From Chitinophagales bacterium (GTDB taxonomy: Bacteria > Bacteroidota > Bacteroidia > Chitinophagales > CAIOSU01): a stretch of DNA of 64,000 nt. Positions 61,391 through 64,000 of the stretch are shown in pieces. The DNA lies in NCBI GenBank assembly GCA_026003335.1, contig BPHB01000003.1, forward strand, positions 1 through 64,000. Reading direction: 5' to 3'. A model generated the notes under the pieces. It did no database searches, was not told where the DNA came from, and was given only the letters and a program-made list of their open reading frames with translations. Both the position numbers and the translations under genes were made by a program. Each line of letters starts with the position of its first letter. Within the stretch, counting starts at the first letter, position 1.

Positions 61391-62552
61391 GAAACGCACC
61401 GACCGTGGTTTGTCTGCAGCAGACTATTTCATACGTATAGGCATTGGCTTTTTTATCGGGCTTCAGTTTTTCGTCAAGTTCTCGGCAAGTTTGCTGCTGC
61501 TGAGTGTTTTCCTGCTGTTGTTGGTCTTTGCGTTTCGGGCAGGTTGGTATGCAAAAGGTGTAGCTTTTTTACAGATTATTGCCGGCATACTGCTGGCAGG
61601 ATTATGTTTTTTTCTTATCTACGGTCAGAACCCCAGCGCTTGGGTTGCAGATTTTCGGGGCGGATTGCAGGCTGTTGCCCTATTGGGATATAGCTGGAAT
61701 TATTATTTGTGGCTCTACCTGCAATATGACCTGATACACTTTCTGAAATTTTTTGCTCCGGCTTTCCTCACAACTCTCGCAGCATGGGGTGTGCTTTCTG
61801 TTTTAGGAAAAGGGAAATACCACTTCAGCCGTGATGGACAAATGACTGTCATATTTTTTTCCGCCATGCTTGCCTGGATAGTTACCCTCTACTTGCTGGA
61901 TTTTGTGGCTTATGATGATTTGGTTTACCGCAAAATGCATTTCAGTGTGCTGCATAGCGTGTATTTTTATCCGCTTGCTATTGTCTTGCTAAGCATACCC
62001 GCCTTGTCGGTGTTAATGAAAAACCCGGCTGATAAGAATCTGATTGCTGAAAACCTGATCATCATTGGTGCTGTTTTAATCGTGCCTTACGTAATTCTGC
62101 TGGGATCCAATACCAGTTTAGCAAAGGGCGTATATGCACACCTGATACCCTGGATGGTGCTGCTGTCGGCTCTGATATATTTTAATTTTAAAAAACTGAA
62201 TATGCAGTGGTTTCCACTTTGCCTCTTTGCTGCACTTATCGCTTTTAGTCAGTTTCATTTTATTGGTGGATATCTATTCAGATCTTACAGGGTGCTGGGC
62301 GGGTTAATGGACCAACGATATGCAAAACTGAAAAACACAAAAGAAGCTTTGTGGCTGGATGAAGCAACCTACCGCTTTATGCACGGCATTCAGCAGACCT
62401 TGCAAAGCAACGGATTTCGCAAAGACGATCCGATTATCGCACTGACGGACATGCCGGGAGTGGTGTATTTCATGGAAGGCTTCTCACCCGGCACACCCTG
62501 GTATTTTTCCGGAAGCGCAGCTGTTCGGTTCAATTGCTTTCACCTGCGTTAA
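60930..62552 (+). CDS. Polytopic sugar-transferase-like membrane protein, shortened by an in-frame stop
   Basis: The 540-residue product has about 11 membrane helices. Its first outer loop carries DITDEGAYLL, an acidic site like the catalytic Asp/Glu of GT-C transferases. The frame meets TAA at 62550, but the same frame stays open for 63 more codons to 62742. That tail, PFLLLNQRIEMENL then GPIGEVWNPFLKTNT, has the character of a natural C-terminus. The TAA therefore looks like a nonsense mutation (or sequencing error) that removes the tail. The start is the ATG at 60930, inside the end of the upstream gene. Function is inferred from topology and neighbours only. Confidence 0.75.
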   Translation: MRLNKYVFTFIILIALFVFKLAVLCWSLNKGLDITDEGAYLLWSEYYEHYRFALHYYAILLRKLVFFIEPGVINYRLLRIGTELLSLLLFAAGFWKWSRCERSLFYRSNLPLAFLFFGGALGTFLSLFSRAFSYNDFTNLNVVGAFGLILFFLGKRTDRGLSAADYFIRIGIGFFIGLQFFVKFSASLLLLSVFLLLLVFAFRAGWYAKGVAFLQIIAGILLAGLCFFLIYGQNPSAWVADFRGGLQAVALLGYSWNYYLWLYLQYDLIHFLKFFAPAFLTTLAAWGVLSVLGKGKYHFSRDGQMTVIFFSAMLAWIVTLYLLDFVAYDDLVYRKMHFSVLHSVYFYPLAIVLLSIPALSVLMKNPADKNLIAENLIIIGAVLIVPYVILLGSNTSLAKGVYAHLIPWMVLLSALIYFNFKKLNMQWFPLCLFAALIAFSQFHFIGGYLFRSYRVLGGLMDQRYAKLKNTKEALWLDEATYRFMHGIQQTLQSNGFRKDDPIIALTDMPGVVYFMEGFSPGTPWYFSGSAAVRFNCFHLR

Positions 62553-62744
62553 ATAAGTGACCAACCGGAACCCGCTCCTTTCCTGTTGCTTAATCAGCGT
62601 ATAGAAATGGAAAATTTATCATGTCTGCAGGAGGCTGTTGCCGGTTTCCCGGATGCATACGGCCCCATCGGTGAGGTATGGAATCCATTTTTGAAAACAA
62701 ACACCATCATTCTCGCTAAATTGCCGGACAACACTGCTGAATAA
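62553..62744 (+). pseudogene. In-frame tail beyond the stop of the membrane transferase gene
   Basis: 63 codons follow the TAA at 62550-62552 in the same frame and end with TAA at 62742-62744. The encoded tail is hydrophilic, with a pattern (FPDAYGPIGEVWNPF) consistent with the soluble C-terminus of the upstream protein. An ATG at 62607 could start a 45-residue peptide, but this is unlikely to be a gene of its own. The other sequence up to 62837 shows nothing I can support. Confidence 0.55.
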
Positions 62745-62837
62745 ACACACCCGCAAACAGCCGGCATCTCTGCATGGCGGATCTTTGCAATCTTTACAGA
62801 AACGGCTTACCGCTGCCCGTCCCTTGTTCTTGTGATG

Positions 62838-63484
62838 CGTATAGTTGGCTGCTTTTTCCGGCTGCACCGCATTTTTAATCTTCTGTGCCGCATGCTGAAT
62901 ATGGATATGTTCATAAAAGATGTTAGCACCGTACTATCCGACTGCTATTTTTATATACACCTCAACGGTTTGATTTTGTATGACAGTTGGTGTGCCGGAT
63001 GGAGTAAAGTAATGGAATTGAAAACATTTGCCAAGCTGCCGCGAACGGATGGTCTTTTATAAAGGTTTTTTTATTTTGCGCTTTTGTCAGATGCACAGAT
63101 CTGTTTGTGGAGAAAATTGCTGATGTTGTTTGAAAACACGTGCATGTGCAGTAAAACTCTATCCTCATGTTTCAATTATTTAGGTTATGCGTATGAATAA
63201 CCTGAGAATAGCACCACAAGGCTTACGAAAATTTTCAGGAGGGATTCAGCCGGATGGATGCCGATGTGCGTAAGAACTTGCATCAGCGGCCTCAGCGCTA
63301 CTTTAAGATGGAAGTAAAAATGCATCCTGATTCGGCAATCTGGTGGGCCAACCAGGAACAGGCTTTCATCCAGCCGGGCGACACTGTTTCAGCAGACTCC
63401 TGTTTCCGGGAAGCTGTTAGAAAAGGATTTCCTCCGGCTGAAGCTCCGCCTCACACATCACCTCTGATACATGCGCCTGAATAA
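62838..63484 (+). pseudogene. Decayed copy of the TPR sugar-transferase gene (59273-60943)
   Basis: The region 62838-63060 matches the sequence near 60250-60450 of the intact gene with many changes: the shared core FIKD is followed by VSTVLSD in place of IILLTAD, and ends in a stop. From 63210 the match to 60610-60943 is close, but about 63 bp are deleted (after 63265) and several frames are broken. The two blocks meet in a stretch (63063-63200) without recognisable homology. The last part retains LGDTVSADSCF-like TPR sequence and HTSP-IHAPE. No start or complete frame remains. Confidence 0.7.
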
Positions 63485-64000
63485 ATACATTCTTATTTTC
63501 ATTATTCTCATCGGCTTATTTGTTTTTAAGCTGGCCGTGTTGCTGTGGTTTCTGGATAATGGCATGGATATAACCGATGGGGGGACTTATATGCTTTGGT
63601 CTAAATATTATGATCAATACCAGTTTGAATTACACAGATATTATGCAATTCTGTTGCGCAAGCTGGTTTTCTTCATAGAGCCGGGAGTGATCAACTACCG
63701 GTTGTTGCGTATAGGTACAGAGCTGCTATCTCTTTTGCTGTTTGCAGCAGGTTTCTGGAAATGGAGCAGATGCGAAAGAAGTCTTTTTTATCGGAGTAAT
63801 CTGCCGTTGGCATTTCTTTTTTTCGGAGGCGCATTGGGTTCGTTTCTGAGCCTGTTCTCCAGAGTGTTTTCTTATAATGATTTTACGAATTTGAATGTCA
63901 CAGGTGCCTTTGGCTTGTTTCTCTGGTTTCTGGGGCAGCGTTCAGATCGCGGTTTTTCAGTAACTAACTATATTGTTCTTTCCGGAATTGGCTTCTTTAT
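63471..64000 (+). CDS. Second copy of the polytopic sugar-transferase-like membrane protein (partial, runs off the window)
   Basis: The ATG at 63471 opens a frame that continues to the window end (176 codons). It is a paralogue of the protein encoded from 60930: the N-terminus MRLNKY, the helix LFVFKLAVLLWF and the block KLVFFIEPGVINYRLL are shared. The acidic loop differs: DITDEGAYLL in the first copy is DITDGGTYML here, so the Glu of the presumed catalytic pair is replaced by Gly. If that residue is needed, this copy would be inactive or have another role. The preceding decayed gene (62838-63484) overlaps its start, as the intact pair does. Confidence 0.8.
   Translation, partial: MRLNKYILIFIILIGLFVFKLAVLLWFLDNGMDITDGGTYMLWSKYYDQYQFELHRYYAILLRKLVFFIEPGVINYRLLRIGTELLSLLLFAAGFWKWSRCERSLFYRSNLPLAFLFFGGALGSFLSLFSRVFSYNDFTNLNVTGAFGLFLWFLGQRSDRGFSVTNYIVLSGIGFF

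Noticed and set aside
62619-62867. Minus-strand open frame of 82 codons
   Set aside because: Cys-rich by chance; overlaps the in-frame tail of the transferase and the decayed gene copy.

Overview
The window looks like a chromosomal segment of a Bacteroidota member, probably from the Chitinophagales/Saprospirales side. The evidence is a set of type IX secretion (T9SS) cargo-like proteins, a PorE-like T9SS component, a type III glutamine synthetase, the recF/DUF721 and folP/cdaA neighbourhoods, and promoter elements of the Bacteroidota TAnnTTTG type. Most of the middle is housekeeping DNA; both ends and the last 16 kb are accessory surface or lipid/glycan genes.

Region 1 (1-11.4 kb) is one giant secreted protein gene on the minus strand, built of calcium-binding, lectin-like, kelch, malectin and about 17 cadherin-like repeats. 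Its 3' end carries a 1,492-bp tandem duplication that throws it out of frame. Region 2 (11.8-16.5 kb) is recF, a DUF721 gene, a pyruvate dehydrogenase E1 alpha-like gene, a TPR protein, ribH and a metallo-beta-lactamase-fold enzyme. Region 3 (16.5-18.7 kb) is a secreted repeat protein broken by a 113-bp out-of-frame tandem duplication. Region 4 (18.9-33.1 kb) holds the initiator tRNA, ndk, nrnA, a TPR lipoprotein, cdaA, folP, a DoxX-type membrane protein, an oligopeptide-type permease, lpdA, lolA-like, ftsK, pruA and nhaA.

Region 5 (33.3-48.1 kb) has a pirin, a diheme cytochrome/beta-helix pair, two tandem T9SS cargo paralogues, glutamine synthetases of types II and III side by side, and the PorE-like OmpA lipoprotein. 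Region 6 (48.2-64 kb) is an accessory locus: four presumed glycosyltransferases, a UbiA prenyltransferase, a vitamin K-dependent carboxylase-like (HTTM) protein, a GNAT enzyme, two fatty-acid desaturases, a cytochrome b5 domain, a phytanoyl-CoA dioxygenase-like enzyme, and polytopic sugar-transferase-like proteins that are duplicated and partly decayed at the right edge. I infer a lipid or glycolipid assembly function, but no product can be read from the sequence.

A recurring theme is reading-frame damage in surface and lipid genes: two out-of-frame tandem duplications, an apparent split of a cytochrome b5-desaturase fusion, an in-frame stop near the end of a membrane transferase, and a decayed gene copy. 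The duplicated copies differ almost only at synonymous sites. That fits either real duplicated alleles or two strain haplotypes joined during assembly, and long reads would decide between them.
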